Shown here: one piece after another, positions 19,099 to 29,814 of the stretch | How positions within the stretch are numbered: the stretch's first letter is position 1 | Layout: the number at the start of each line of letters is the position of its first letter | Assembly (NCBI GenBank): GCA_014885115.2 | Contig: WKLE02000576.1 | Coordinates: 1-32,561, forward strand | Reading direction: 5' to 3' | DNA: 32,561 nucleotides | Source of the DNA: Asterionellopsis glacialis | Lineage: Eukaryota; Bacillariophyta; Plagiogrammaphyceae; Rhaphoneidales; Asterionellopsidaceae | Program-made: the position numbers and the translations under genes | The notes under the pieces: generated by a model | Told to the model about the DNA's origin: nothing | Database searches by the model: none | Seen by the model: only the letters and a program-made list of their open reading frames with translations

Positions 19099-20769
19099 AT
19101 GAAATTCTCCATTGCTGCTGTGACGTTGCTATCGTTTGGTGGACGTGTAAAGGCTGCACCCGCCATATTTACCAGTTTTGCGACAACTAATCCGGACGGT
19201 GATGAAACGGGTGAAATTGAAAAATTAATTGGTACACCTGAATATTTCTATTCGATAGTCGAAAGTGAGGAAGATGGCTGGTATCCCACGGTAATCGATG
19301 AAAGTGGTTGGCCCGTCTATGCGACTGTGGACGCCAACACAGGAATCTACGCACCTACGAGTTCCAAGGTGGGCATCGATGAACCACCAGAGGCATCCAA
19401 GAAACTGTACGAAACAGAAGCAGGTCGAGCTGCCAAATGTGAAGCAAGTGAATATTGTAAATGGAAAACTGAGAGTAATAAAAGTCAAGATCAAGCTGCG
19501 AAACGTCCATCCTTACTACTTTCAGGTCAATTCAAAAATTTAGTTATCCCTATTCAATTTTCCAATCATGCTAGTCGGGAATTGTTTCCAATCGAAACCA
19601 TAGCTGATGACTTATTCAACGATGGTGACTACAGCGTCGAAGATTACTTCCTTCAACAATCGCTAGGTAATTTCGAATTGATCAGTACTGTTCTACCATG
19701 GGTTGAAATTTCCCAAACAGAAGCGGAGTGCGCTGGCAATGGAAAATCTGGTACATCCATTGCCATTATGGGGTGTTTAAAAGCAGCCTTTGACGCAGCA
19801 ATGGCACTTGCTGAGATTAATATGGACGAGTACGATCTTGATGGAGATGGTTTTATTGATTCATTAACATTTGTACATTCTGGAAGGGGTGCCGAATATG
19901 GCGATCAAGATAATGATCTAGCACATTTTAAAGATCGTATTTGGTCCCACTCATGGGAGTTAACAGGGTCAGAGTTTGGAGCTTTCGAGAAACAACCGTA
20001 TGCAATCATGTCGTCCTTTTTTGGTGTTGCCAATCAAGAGTTGGCACGTGTAGGGATTGCTGTGCATGAAATGGCGCAAATGTTGGGTGCACCTACGACC
20101 TATGGTGAATCAGGACATGGTTTAGGATATTGGGATGTCATGTCAAGTCCATATGGATTTGGTGGGGATCAATGGGACTGTGGTAATATGGCAGCTCCCT
20201 CTAAGTTACAATTGGGATGGGCTGAAAAAGAAGAAATTCTAGAAAATGGTGAATATTTATTACCACCTGCAGGTTCAGCAGACACTGTTCATATGATATC
20301 GAAAGGTTTCCCATCTGGTGAATACCTACTAGTGGAGCATCGTCAACCACTTGCATACGACAAAGATATGCGTTCACCAGGTGGGCTGGCCATTTATCAT
20401 ATTGATGAAACTGCAACACAAACAAAGGGCGGACATTCAGAACAAGAAGAGTATCCAGCACAACATTATCGTGTTGCCTTGGTTCAGGCAGACGGTAGAT
20501 TTGACTTAGAGAAACATAGAAATATGGGTGATGCCTATGATTTATTCGATGGTATTGACGTAAATGGGTTGACACCTAATGGTGCCACAGTTGTAGCTTT
20601 GGAAGCCGAAGAAACTTCACATCCAGAAGGATATCCCAATACTAAATCCTATCAAGGTGGTACATTCAGAAACTCGGGCGTTTCCATTATTGAAATAAGC
20701 CCTTCGTCGGGTGAGGATGACTCCATTACTTACAAAGTTGAATTTGGTGAATCGGAAGCTGCATCCTAA
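19099..20769 (+). CDS. Secreted M6-family metallopeptidase-like protein with altered zinc motif
   Basis: An intact 556-residue frame starts at ATG 19099, which gives a clean signal peptide (MKFSIAAVTLLSFGGRVKA, cleavage near residue 19); an upstream in-frame TTG does not. A 130-residue propeptide-like part precedes the M6-type domain, recognised from NLVIPIQF, the Asp-rich DEYDLDGDGFIDSLTFVHSG, GRGAEYGDQ and a WDVMSS block. M6 (immune inhibitor A type) peptidases are secreted zinc proteases with HExxHxxGxxD. Here the motif reads HEMAQMLGAPT (His323): the second His is Gln327 (CAA at 20077-20079) and the third ligand Asp is Thr. Two of three zinc ligands are therefore missing, while the rest of the fold looks well kept and the frame is open. 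An inactive pseudoprotease or a changed metal site is more likely than a dead gene. Substrates cannot be inferred. Confidence 0.85.
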   Translation: MKFSIAAVTLLSFGGRVKAAPAIFTSFATTNPDGDETGEIEKLIGTPEYFYSIVESEEDGWYPTVIDESGWPVYATVDANTGIYAPTSSKVGIDEPPEASKKLYETEAGRAAKCEASEYCKWKTESNKSQDQAAKRPSLLLSGQFKNLVIPIQFSNHASRELFPIETIADDLFNDGDYSVEDYFLQQSLGNFELISTVLPWVEISQTEAECAGNGKSGTSIAIMGCLKAAFDAAMALAEINMDEYDLDGDGFIDSLTFVHSGRGAEYGDQDNDLAHFKDRIWSHSWELTGSEFGAFEKQPYAIMSSFFGVANQELARVGIAVHEMAQMLGAPTTYGESGHGLGYWDVMSSPYGFGGDQWDCGNMAAPSKLQLGWAEKEEILENGEYLLPPAGSADTVHMISKGFPSGEYLLVEHRQPLAYDKDMRSPGGLAIYHIDETATQTKGGHSEQEEYPAQHYRVALVQADGRFDLEKHRNMGDAYDLFDGIDVNGLTPNGATVVALEAEETSHPEGYPNTKSYQGGTFRNSGVSIIEISPSSGEDDSITYKVEFGESEAAS

Positions 20770-21922
20770 AATAATATTACACGAAAAGAACAGTGAGGTG
20801 AGGTGAGGTGAGGTGAGGTGAGGCGCATCAGTGGGGAAGGAGAGTCCAATCGAGGTAGGAAAGGGAAAGGAAGCAAAAGAGAATTTGACAAAAGAAGAAA
20901 ATTATATACATGGAGAAAGAACATTTTGTATGTGGGAACAAGACGGTACAAGAAGAGAAGAAATTGTAGGACTACATGAGATTGTGCGAAAGATCAAGCA
21001 AGTGTTGTACTTCAACTTTAGACACATATATATACATTATGTACCACGATGAAGATGAAGTGTGCATTATGACCATGTGTCCAAAACGGGTAGAATTTTG
21101 CTTGTTTTTTTCTCTCTTTTACTAAATATATACGTACGTTTATGACATAACTTAATTATTGTTATTCAGTTTATGACAACTTCTTCCTTGCTAGGCGCAC
21201 TTACTAACCACCCTCTCCAAAAATATTTGCAGCTTTCTTAGCCGCACGCTCAAAAGCTGTTATTATACTTGTAACTCAGTACTTCTGTAACGTATACAGG
21301 ATTAGTTTGTCTTGGGAGTCATTTTGCATTTTCTTGGTGTAAACTTCGTCCTCTTTTCAAAATTTGGTAGTAACTTTTAATAATGGTCGACACTGTCAAT
21401 GGGACTATGAGGCGCCCCTAATAAGCGGAAGAGGAAAGATTTGACAGCAGACATGGGTCTTGTTTCGGCACTCCTGCCAATGTCAGATCATGGGTCCGGT
21501 GAGGCCAAGCTGAGCACAAGGGGCGTGATTTTGATGTGTTGATAGGGAAGAAATACAGAAAGAATATTCATTTAGTAATTGGGATACTACTATAACAACA
21601 CGTATGAATCCATTGGATTATTTAAAAAGATAAACAGTAATGGATCTTTATTGTTGTTTGGAAAATTTGAGGTGGCAACAAGAACTTCCTTTGAAATTTT
21701 GTGAAGTTTGTCAGTTGGAAAAACATGCGGATGATGATTGATTGTTATATTTGTAAAAAAAATATTATTCCAATACTCATTACAGTCATCATTCAAGATG
21801 AGTGATAAAAAAGTTGCTACTTCACCTGCCAAAAAAAGCAAGACCTAAATCATTACAATGGTGCAGACACCTCCACCTGTGTCATGTCATCACTTCAACA
21901 ACTACAAAGTTGAAAGCCCACC
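20770..21922. other. Intergenic region between the M6-like gene and the LTR element
   Basis: A five-base microsatellite lies just after the M6-like stop codon. A 16-codon frame from ATG 21799 (MSDKKVATSPAKKSKT) sits just before the LTR element and resembles the start of a larger protein cut short, but is too small to call. The rest shows no gene. Confidence 0.4.
20793..20823. repeat. (GTGAG)n microsatellite
   Basis: Six tandem copies of a five-base unit, GTGAG, lie about 25 bp past the M6-like stop codon, probably inside its 3' untranslated region. Length variation between strains would be expected. Confidence 0.8.
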
Positions 21923-22403
21923 TGCAGTAGGCGAGTCCTGAGGAAGGTACAACTTGTATACAATGATGTCAATCACCTGTAGTATGGACAGACCATGATG
22001 TGATGATGTCACAGATGAGAATGTGTGATGACGTGCCACGTGCAAAAGAACGTGCTGACATCACAAGCGAAGCACATGGAATTCCACTCTGCAGCAGCAC
22101 AACTCAAAAGCATGATGCGTCATGCCAGAACACAGTGATGCATCGATCCAGAATACTCTCATTGGCTGCCTCGGGGAGTTCGGTTCCCATGATAAATCCA
22201 AATTCCACAGGAACAAAACTCTAAGTAGATCAGCTGTAGGATCCTATACAGAAAATAGGTCCTGAAGACGAATTGGTGGTTTGGCCAGTGTTTTTTAGAA
22301 CTAGTTAAAATAGCTCACAATTTACTCACTCTAACAAACTCTACTCCCTTTTTTACTACTTTTCAAAATTGTTGTCTGCATGGTGCATAGTGTTAATACT
22401 CCA
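21923..22403 (+). repeat. 5' LTR
   Basis: Starts TGCAGTAGGCGAGTC and ends near AATACTCCA. It shares long blocks with the 3' LTR, for example ATACTCTCATTGGCTGCCTC and CTCCCTTTTTTACTACTTTT. The start is well defined by comparison with the other copy. The end is tentative because the copies diverge there, this one having about 8 extra bases. Variants of TGACGTCA occur (TGATGTCA at 22004-22011, among others). Confidence 0.8.
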
Positions 22404-22458
22404 CACAAAAAGCAGTAAGTAACTAACAGATATCATCTTTATTTTGATCAACTCAACC

Positions 22459-23550
22459 ATGAAACTTGTTACTCCCAACCAAGGCAATGATCAAAGCTAC
22501 CTGCAGCCTCCTATCCTGCTCAAGATTACAAGTACAGAAGAACAGAAGCTAGCAAAAGCACAGTATGCCAAAGTTAGTCTATTATCTAATCCCGGAGACC
22601 AAAACTCCAAAGAAAAGTATACTATGGAGTTCCTGTACTTTAGCCATGGGTCCCCTAGAGAACTACTGAACTGGTTCAACAACCTGGAACAAGTGATTTG
22701 CGGTCAGCACATCACAACTGGGCCTGCGCATTATTCAATGGCCTGTGCCCTACTACACAGTGAAGGCCTGTGTGTGTTCAAAGCCACCCAATTCAGAAAC
22801 AAGACAGTGGAACACTTCAAGTTGGTTGGCAATGACCTTAAGAAGCACTTTTTCCCACCTAAGGTGCTCATGAAGCAGAAACGCTACATGCACCAGTTCC
22901 TCCGGAAGCCACGTGAGCTAATGTCCAAAGAGTACCAAGCTGCTCTTCATATGCTCAATGGCTACTTAGAGAAATTCCCCGGAGCAGACGAAAACTCTAA
23001 GCTTTCTAACAGAGAACTACTCAAGATCCTTGAATTTGGAATCCCTGCCACCATGACATGCCAAGGATTTGACCCTCAGGACAAAGGAGGCCTACCAGTT
23101 TTTCTGGAATTTCTGGAATGTATGGAAGATATGGACGACATAGGAGATCTGTCAGGCCCTAGAACTAAGGACAAGCTGGTCTGCAAGGACAACGCTAACA
23201 ATTCAACTAACAGCCAGGATGGTAAAGACCAGAAGGCACCTAAGGGCAAACATAAGTACTGTAAGATCCATAAGAACAGTTCTCATGATACCAGCAAATG
23301 CTGTGCCCTGTACAAGTACATTGATCAGCATCAGAAAGATGGCAATAAACAAGAACCACCTAACTACAAGTGCCAGCACTACAATAAGTATGATAAGCAG
23401 GAACTAAAAGCCATGGCAGTTCAAGTCAAGGACTTATTGACGAAAGACTCATCTAGTAAAACCAAAGTAAATGCAATGATACTGGCAAGAAATCTGATGA
23501 CACTGATAGTGATGTTGAAAAACGCTACAACTTCAACTTTGATACCTTAA
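22459..23550 (+). CDS. gag polyprotein of the LTR element
   Basis: An open frame of 363 residues starts at ATG 22459, 55 bp after the 5' LTR. Gag coats the element RNA and forms the particle. The N-terminal two thirds looks like a retrotransposon capsid, with a FLYFSHGSPRELLNWFNNLE block and a following helical region (HFKLVGNDLKKHFFPP). The C-terminal part is Lys/Asn-rich and carries a zinc-knuckle-like block, YCKIHKNSSHDTSKCCALYK, with a C-x2-H-x5-H-x4-C spacing rather than the retroviral CCHC. The frame is intact although pol is not, so the copy could still supply gag if transcribed. Confidence 0.8.
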   Translation: MKLVTPNQGNDQSYLQPPILLKITSTEEQKLAKAQYAKVSLLSNPGDQNSKEKYTMEFLYFSHGSPRELLNWFNNLEQVICGQHITTGPAHYSMACALLHSEGLCVFKATQFRNKTVEHFKLVGNDLKKHFFPPKVLMKQKRYMHQFLRKPRELMSKEYQAALHMLNGYLEKFPGADENSKLSNRELLKILEFGIPATMTCQGFDPQDKGGLPVFLEFLECMEDMDDIGDLSGPRTKDKLVCKDNANNSTNSQDGKDQKAPKGKHKYCKIHKNSSHDTSKCCALYKYIDQHQKDGNKQEPPNYKCQHYNKYDKQELKAMAVQVKDLLTKDSSSKTKVNAMILARNLMTLIVMLKNATTSTLIP

Positions 23551-26250
23551 GTATTGATAGCGATGAAGAATGAGATGATACCCCTGTAGAAACTAACGTA
23601 GAAAATGATACACATAACCACCTGTCTTACAATACTTTCAGAGACTTGCATAGCCCAAGGAAAAAGCCTAAAACCAGGCATACTTGCCTGGTCATGGTCA
23701 TGCTAATGCTAGTACGTAAAGGACGAAGGCAGAAAATGAAGCCACTTAAGGTACTACTAGATTCAGGCACTTCAGCCACCACAGTAAATAAGAAATTTAC
23801 TGAAAAGCTTTAGTGTAAATCTGCACCCAAGACGCTTTGGAAACCAAGTGCAGAAATTTTTCAACCAATCAAAAGGTCTGTGCAATATTCAAATTGCCCA
23901 AATTCAATGACGGTGAGGCCATTGAATGGGAATGTCATGTCAACAAGACAAAAGGTCAACAATCATACAATATGATAATCAGATGCAAGCTCCTAGAGGA
24001 ACTAGGTATGATACTCAACTACAAGCAGTGTGTAATGACTTGGGAGGCCGCCGAAGTCCCAATGAAATTGACTTACTATGAGATCAAGGAATTGTACAGT
24101 ATGCTACAGGAACTCACCAAGCCTAGACAAGTACATGAAGCCACTGATTGCATGAACAGGATACTGGCCGCCACATATGATAAGGCTGATTTAGACAAAG
24201 TAACAAGATTGTGCTGGCATCTGCCTCCTAAGGACAGAAAAGCCTTAAACGCTCTACTTAAGAAATACAAACCTTTTTTTTATGGTACCCTGGGCATGTG
24301 GAACATTGATCCAGTGAGTATCAAAATTAAAGAAGGCTCCAAACCATACCATGGTAAAGCCTACCCGGCCCCCTATGTCTACAACCAACTACTTACAGAA
24401 GAGGTAGACTGGCTAGTACACATAGGGGTGCTACAAAAAGTTAATAGATCAGAATGGGCAGCATCTAGCTTCCCAGGACCTAAGAGAAACGATACTATCA
24501 GGTTTTTTTCTGACTTTAGGAAACTGAACGAATGTATCATATGACATCCATTCCCTATTCCACATATTCAAGAATTACTTACAAAACTTGAAGGTTTCTC
24601 ATATGCGTCATGTCTAGACTTAAATATGGGATACTATCACATACGACTAGATGCAGATGCTAGTCAATTGTGTACCATCATCCTACCATGGGGCAAGTAT
24701 GAATATTCATGTCTACCCATGGGAGTCGCAAGTTCAGCAGACATTTTCCAAGAGAAGATAGTATTCTACAGTAGGAAGCTTACAGTCTCCCAGACTAAAT
24801 ATGACAATTGTGATCGAGAACTCCTATTGATCATAGAAGTACTTAGGGAGTATCGATACCTCCTACTAGGTCAATGTATCATTATACATACTGACCATAA
24901 GAATCTAACCTACAACAAATGCCAAACCAAATGCCACACATGTTAGCAATGGTTCATAGAAGAATACGCACCTGAACTACACTATATAAAAGGCAAACAT
25001 AACATAGTTGCAGACACGCTCTCCTGCCTAGATCTAATCGATACTAACAAGGAAGCCGTTCCCAAATGCTATATCACTGACAAAGATTGGCAGAAATGTA
25101 CTGTCTCAATAAGACACATCATAGCAATAGTGACAAGGGTTTCCCCCTCAGTTACCCAGACATCCTTAAATGTCAACTAAAGGAGAGTCAACTCAAACAA
25201 GATGCACTTAACAAAAAGGGGTTCTCTGAATGCCTATTTCATAAGGGCAGAAAATCCTATATCCTTACATGCTACAAAAATAAAATATACGTTCTGTCAA
25301 CCCTACAGAAACGGATGGTACAATGGTACCACACGTACTTATGTCATCCCAGTAAGACCCGTACTGAAGAGACAATCTGGCATCACTTATGGTGGCCTAA
25401 ACTATGTGAGCACATAATGGCCTACTGCAAAACATGCCACACCTGCCAACTGAACAAGAGTCAACGTAAAAAGGTAAAAAGTATGGACACCTGCCTGAAA
25501 AAGATGCAGAAGCCATACCATGGGACCGCCTATGCGTCAATCTCATAGGACCCTATACTATCAAAAGAAAAGGTCATAAGGATCTCACCCTATGCTGCAT
25601 TACTATGATTGACCCAGCTACAGGATGGTTTGAGATTGCCCCTTGGTCCAAAAAGAGCAGTATCAAGATCACAAACATAGTAGAACAACAGTGGTTTGCA
25701 TGATACCCAAAGCCTATGCAAGTCACTTATGACCAAGGCACGGATTCATGAAGGACTTCCGTAGTATGCTAGATGATGAATACCACATCAAACGCAAACC
25801 AATCACTACCCATAACCCACAAGCAAACACTATTGTGGAGAGGATACATCAAGTAGTGGGTAACATGATACAAACACATGAGGTACAACATAGTACCAAA
25901 GAAAACCCTTGGGCCGGTGTACTTGCTGCCACTGCATACACTGTATGTTCCACTTATCATACTACTCTCCAGGCTATGCCTGGCCAGCTAGTTTTCCATA
26001 GAGATATGATATTTAACATTCAGCATGAAGCAAACTGGGAACACATACATAGTAGGAAACAAGCTAGGATTGCTAGCAACAACCAGCCCAAAATGCTAGG
26101 GGAATCGAACACGGTTATGAAGTAGGCGACAAAGCCCTATTATTGAACAACTGGTCGAACCCTCGTAAATACAAACAACCTCACAACAGACCATTCATAG
26201 TAAGACAAGTACACTGTAATGGTACCATGACACTGTAACGTGGACCAGTC
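23551..26250 (+). pseudogene. pol of the LTR element: protease, RT, RNase H, integrase (broken)
   Basis: The retropepsin active site VLLDSGTSAT lies at about 23750-23780 and the frame then stops at TAG. The reverse transcriptase (from about 24240) shows RFFSDFRKLNECII, a TGA (24542-24544), then LDLNMGYYHIRL and LPMGVASSADIFQEK. At about 24757 the text jumps directly to FYSRKLTVSQTKYDNCDREL, the start of RNase H, so the YxDD catalytic block, thumb and connection are deleted (I estimate 150-200 residues). RNase H ends with HTDHKNLTY and a TAG. Integrase follows: an HHCC-type finger (WYHTYLCHPSK to CKTCHTCQ), a core whose three acidic residues can be placed in WDRLCVNLIG, VTYDQGTD and NTIVERIHQ but in different frames, and a C-terminal stretch with VGDKALLLN. 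Replication by its own enzymes is not possible. Confidence 0.85.
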
Positions 26251-26342
26251 CTTAACAGGATCAACATATGTTGCATAAAGCCCTATCACACAGCCGCTGC
26301 ATAAGACAGTCCCCGTACTAGGTTGCTGGACATGGGGGCAAG

Positions 26343-26799
26343 TGCAGTAGGCGAGTCATGAGGAAGGTACAACTTGCAATACGATGACTTCAATCAACTG
26401 TAGTACAGACAGACCATGACATGATGACGTCAAGGACGAGAAAGTGTGATGATACGCCATATGCAAAAGAATGCTGATGTCATGGACAAAGCACGTGCAG
26501 TGCCACTCTGCAGCAGCACAACTCAAAGCATGATGTGTCACGCAGGAACACAGTGATGCATCAATCCGGAATACTCTCATTGGCTGCCTCAGGGAGTTTG
26601 ACAAACTCTGCCAGAACCAAACTCTAAGTAGATTGGCCATAGGATCCCGTACAGAAAATAGGTCCCAAAGACGAATTGGTGGATTGGCAAATGTTTTTTA
26701 GAAGTAGTTAAAATAGCTCATAATTTACTCACTCTAACAAACTCTACTCCCTTTTTTACTACTTTTCAAAATTGTTGTCAGCATAGTGTAATTACTGCA
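26343..26799 (+). repeat. 3' LTR
   Basis: Starts TGCAGTAGGCGAGTC directly after a G-rich tract (ATGGGGGCAAG) that can serve as the polypurine tract, and ends near ATTACTGCA. It holds a perfect TGACGTCA palindrome at 26425-26432. The 457-bp length compares with 481 bp for the 5' copy. Confidence 0.8.
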
Positions 26800-26824
26800 A
26801 TACTGAAATGGAAGGAGAAAGGAA

Positions 26825-27415
26825 ATGATATGTTACAAGTGTGAACAAGGTTGTGAGAAGTGCAATTACCATTGGGAAGCAATTGAAGATGAGTTACTTA
26901 CATGGGCAGTGGAGGAGTATGATTTTGATGGTGTAGATGTTGGAAAGATAGCAACCAAATCAGTTAGATTTGGTTGCTACAAATGGTACATTTTCAAAAT
27001 CTTTGGAGATGATCTTTGAAGTGGTAACAGAGTCATGTTACCAAAGTGTATGGTTGATGGGATACATGAGGCTTATAGCATTGCAGAAGGTGAGGAAAAA
27101 TGTTTTTTTTTTTTTTTTTTTCAGGCAAGAAAAAAAAGGAATGGTACTGGGAAGGGGAAGAACAATACTTAGAAGGTTGGTGTCAGAGAGGGAGAGGAGG
27201 CATGTCCAGTTAGTGATAGCAAAAAAAATAGGGAATATAAAGTTATCTGGTTACTATTCATTATATACAATATTCTGACAAGTGTTCTGAAGAGAAATGG
27301 AAGCTTCTCTTGTGATTCCAGTGATATAGAGAGTTTGGACCATGATTTTAGCTCAGAATGGAACATACGGCCCAGATTTGCAAGAAGGAAAAGGGAATTC
27401 TATGAATTGAATTAC
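26825..27415 (+). pseudogene. Broken small Cys-containing ORF, relative of the 28.2 kb ORF
   Basis: From ATG 26825 the frame reads CYKCEQGCEKCNYHW, then FGCYKWYIFKIFGD, a TGA at 27017-27019, and continues in the same frame with GNRVMLPKCMVDGIHEAY. The pattern (Cys pairs at the start, then R-x5-P-x-C-V-x3-I-R-like end) matches the ORF at 28197-28572. A run of T (about 27103-27121) follows. Later coding-like sequence near 27290-27415 (SSEWNIRPRFARRKREFYEL) may be a C-terminal piece of the same or a companion gene. This looks like part of a second decayed DNA element; function unknown. Confidence 0.45.
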
Positions 27416-27642
27416 TGAAGACTACACAAAAGATTCATCAAAAATTACTCTTTACAAGACTCACAACGATGTCAATTTTGACACCTCAGACTTTCATTTT
27501 AACTATTTTGTCCCATACACAACCATTAGATAGGAACATAAACTAATATATTCTGGCCCAACATTGCAGATGTGTTCCTTCATAATGCAACTTAGAGCAT
27601 ATGAACATAATTTTGAGTGTTTTTTGGGAAAAATTGAATGAA

Positions 27643-27931
27643 CTAAGGACCGCATCTGCAAGGTTGGGCCAGATTATAACTAAAATATGTTATTAGTAAA
27701 AGATTTGGTACTCACTTCTGACCAAATAGTGGGATGAAATGGATCATTCCCAGTGTGTTGGGGTCTAAAACAAGAAAATTAAAAAAAAACAAAATTTCTA
27801 GATGAAAGCACAGAAAATCTGTCCCAAGGGGGTTGAAATATCAGGTTTATGATGGGGAGTGAATGTAAGCCCATCTTCCACCTTAACCCTTTAACCCTGG
27901 AAAATTCTCAAATGAAATATATTTCCTTTGA
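27643..27931 (+). repeat. Left inverted arm
   Basis: Left copy of the arm described for the element. It ends inward in a 24-bp near-palindrome (27908-27931) with core GAAATATATTTCC. It contains the block CTAGATGAAAGCACAGAAAA found in all three arm copies. Confidence 0.65.
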
Positions 27932-28196
27932 CACTCTTTTTTGTGTTGTATATAAACCCCAACCATTAGCGTTTTTAGGCTTGCTCCTCAGCCACTCAAA
28001 ATGCTTAACACAAAAATCTCGCCCAATGATGCGTGTGTGTGTTTTTAGCTGGTTTTGGATGCAATGTGCCCCATTGCCAAAAATGCAAATGAAACTTGAG
28101 TGTGCTTAACCACCCAACAATCACCAGAATCTTGGGTTTTTCACAAAGATGTCTCTCCAGATGACCTCAACAATTCACCTCAATTTGAAATCAACC

Positions 28197-28572
28197 ATGT
28201 CCAATCAAGACCCCCCTGCCTGCACAACAAGATGATAGCCTGACCTATGATAATGAACAGGAGGATGAAGTGTGCTCTGCATGTGGTGATACCCCTTGTG
28301 ACTGGCTTATTTATGGAGAAGGAGTGAAGGGCCAGTTTCAACTACTGTACTTCCAGGAAGTCAAGGATGCAAAGGAGGTAAATGTCGATTGTGATGGTAA
28401 TAAAGTCATCAATAACATCATGAGAAGACACCTGTATCAAACATTTACTTACATGAAGCATGGTCATCTTGGGAAAGGAATTAGAACTCCTACATCTGTT
28501 TGTGTCAAGAAGGAAATAAGAGCTCTCTTTCCTGATGAAAATAAAGAGTATGTCAATTTTCCAGCAGAATAA
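28197..28572 (+). pseudogene. Small Cys-containing ORF within the inverted-repeat element
   Basis: ATG 28197 begins MSNQDPP, then a frameshift at a run of C (about 28210-28216) leads into the main frame, which reads to TAA at 28570-28572. That frame holds an acidic stretch, CSACGDTPCDWLIYGEG, RRHLYQTFTYMKHGHLGKG, then TPTSVCVKKEIRALFPDE. The Cys-x2-Cys-x4-Cys start and the LFPDE end form a compact family that I associate with DNA transposons of diatoms, from memory and unverified. A relative lies at 26825. Its role, if any, in transposition is unknown. Except for the one frameshift the ORF is well kept. Confidence 0.5.
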
Positions 28573-28735
28573 CAACTACAACACATACATAGCACTATAA
28601 GAATGTTCACCACAACAAGAAAACAATTAAATTTACCATAATCATGATAGAACTATTAGAAAAAACTCTTTTATGTTACTACTAGAAAACAAATTATTAC
28701 TTGTGCACTGCTGTAATAGTTTATTTTATTAATTT

Positions 28736-29015
28736 TTATTTTCTACATAGTATGTTTGGCAATGGCAATGATAATGAAGAAATGTCTCCAACAAGCTTGC
28801 ATTTTGGATTATGGGCTCTTGGCATACTGTTAGTAGCAATTACCATATCTGCAAGTGCCTTAGTGTCACCTTCCAGGGTACCTTGGAAGTGATATGCCAT
28901 GAAACAATTCACGTGATAGGCTTTTTTACATGCAACACATCCATATATTGTTTTTTTCTGAATTCCCCTCAAGTTACAAAAAAAAACAAAGAAGGGGTCT
29001 CTTTCCTTTATTTTC
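28736..29015 (-). pseudogene. Cys/His-rich tail of a piggyBac-like transposase
   Basis: A minus-strand frame without ATG, bounded by stops, contains YGCVACKKAYHVNCFMAYHF, a C-x2-C-x4-H-x2-C-x3-H array typical of the C-terminal cysteine domain of piggyBac-type transposases, where it binds the element ends. The catalytic part is not recognisable further along the minus strand. The call rests on this one motif. Confidence 0.4.
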
Positions 29016-29210
29016 TATCAGCATATGATTGTGGTTAATGGTTCCCATAACATTGTCTGCATTATTATTATGTTCTGGTAAAACTGCTGCTTATGCAGTG
29101 TTTTCACGTCTAGACTGTTGCTGTTAACATCTGATGAGTTTATTCCTTCTGTAGGGGTCCACCACTTGCTCACAGACCTTTCTTTTGAATTGTAGGAATC
29201 CTATCTTCTT

Positions 29211-29211
<1 letters not shown>

Positions 29212-29247
<36 letters not shown>
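29212..29247. repeat. (TTG)n microsatellite
   Basis: About twelve tandem TTG units. On the minus strand this is a CAA run, which could encode polyglutamine or polyasparagine, just past the stop codon of the acidic ORF fragment. Confidence 0.85.
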
Positions 29248-29248
<1 letters not shown>

Positions 29249-29274
29249 GATCTTCTCTTGTGTCCTGTTGTCTC

Positions 29275-29600
29275 CTAGGTCTTGTTCATGTTATTGTTCT
29301 TGTGGTCCATCTCCTCTTTCTTGCTCTCCAAAAAAATCTGCCTCATAATACACAGCTTCTTGACTTTCTTATCAAGGAGGATCAGCAGAGAGGAGGACTT
29401 CTCTAAATCCAGTAGGTAGGGATTATTGGTGTTGGTCCTGGTAGGAGGACCATCATCACCATCATCCTCTTCTGGAACAGGATGATCCCAGTCATCTTGC
29501 AGAAGAAGGCATATGTCACTGTCCTTGTCCACCTGCAACATGATAGGTAGTGGTACTGTACTTGTGTCAGACAACATTTGCACAAAAACAATGAAAAAAT
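29275..29600 (-). pseudogene. Acidic ORF fragment in the inverted-repeat element
   Basis: The minus-strand frame reads DDWDHPVPEEDDGDDGPP, then a Lys-rich stretch ending in TAG at 29275-29277. No ATG starts it. Acidic N-terminal regions of this kind precede the catalytic domain in many transposases, and it lies upstream of the Cys/His tail on the same strand, so both may be ends of one deleted transposase gene. This is inference only. Confidence 0.3.
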
Positions 29601-29814
29601 GAGACACAATAATCAAACACTTTGAAAATGTGAGCAAAAATTAGGGAGTTGAAAACTACAATGGGTGGTAGAAAAAGAACTAGTAAGAGTTAAAAGGAAG
29701 ACCGCAGAGCCATTTCGACGTGTTTTTTTATGCTTGTGCATTTGGTGACATGCTGGGCCACTGAAAATGCGTTCTTGACATTGAAAAACACAAATGAAAT
29801 TTTTGAAAAAAGGC

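Larger units (their letters stand above)
21923..26799 (+). mobile_element. Defective Ty3/gypsy-type LTR retrotransposon
   Basis: Two related LTRs (21923-22403 and 26343-26799) flank gag, a retropepsin motif, reverse transcriptase, RNase H and integrase in the order protease-RT-RNase H-integrase, which is the Ty3/gypsy order. Both LTRs begin TG and can be read to end in CA. The pol region is broken by stops and frameshifts, and the reverse transcriptase has lost its catalytic centre. The LTRs differ at many positions and in small indels, so the insertion is old if the two were identical when inserted. I found no matching 5-bp target duplication (CCACC on the left, ATACT on the right), which may mean a wrong boundary or later rearrangement. 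The primer-binding site was not identified. Confidence 0.85.

Noticed and set aside
22444..22458. Earlier TTG start for gag
   Set aside because: An ATG lies five codons further on at 22459 and is the ordinary choice.
21918..26804. Target-site duplication around the LTR element
   Set aside because: The five bases on each side (CCACC and ATACT) do not match; the element end is uncertain or rearranged.
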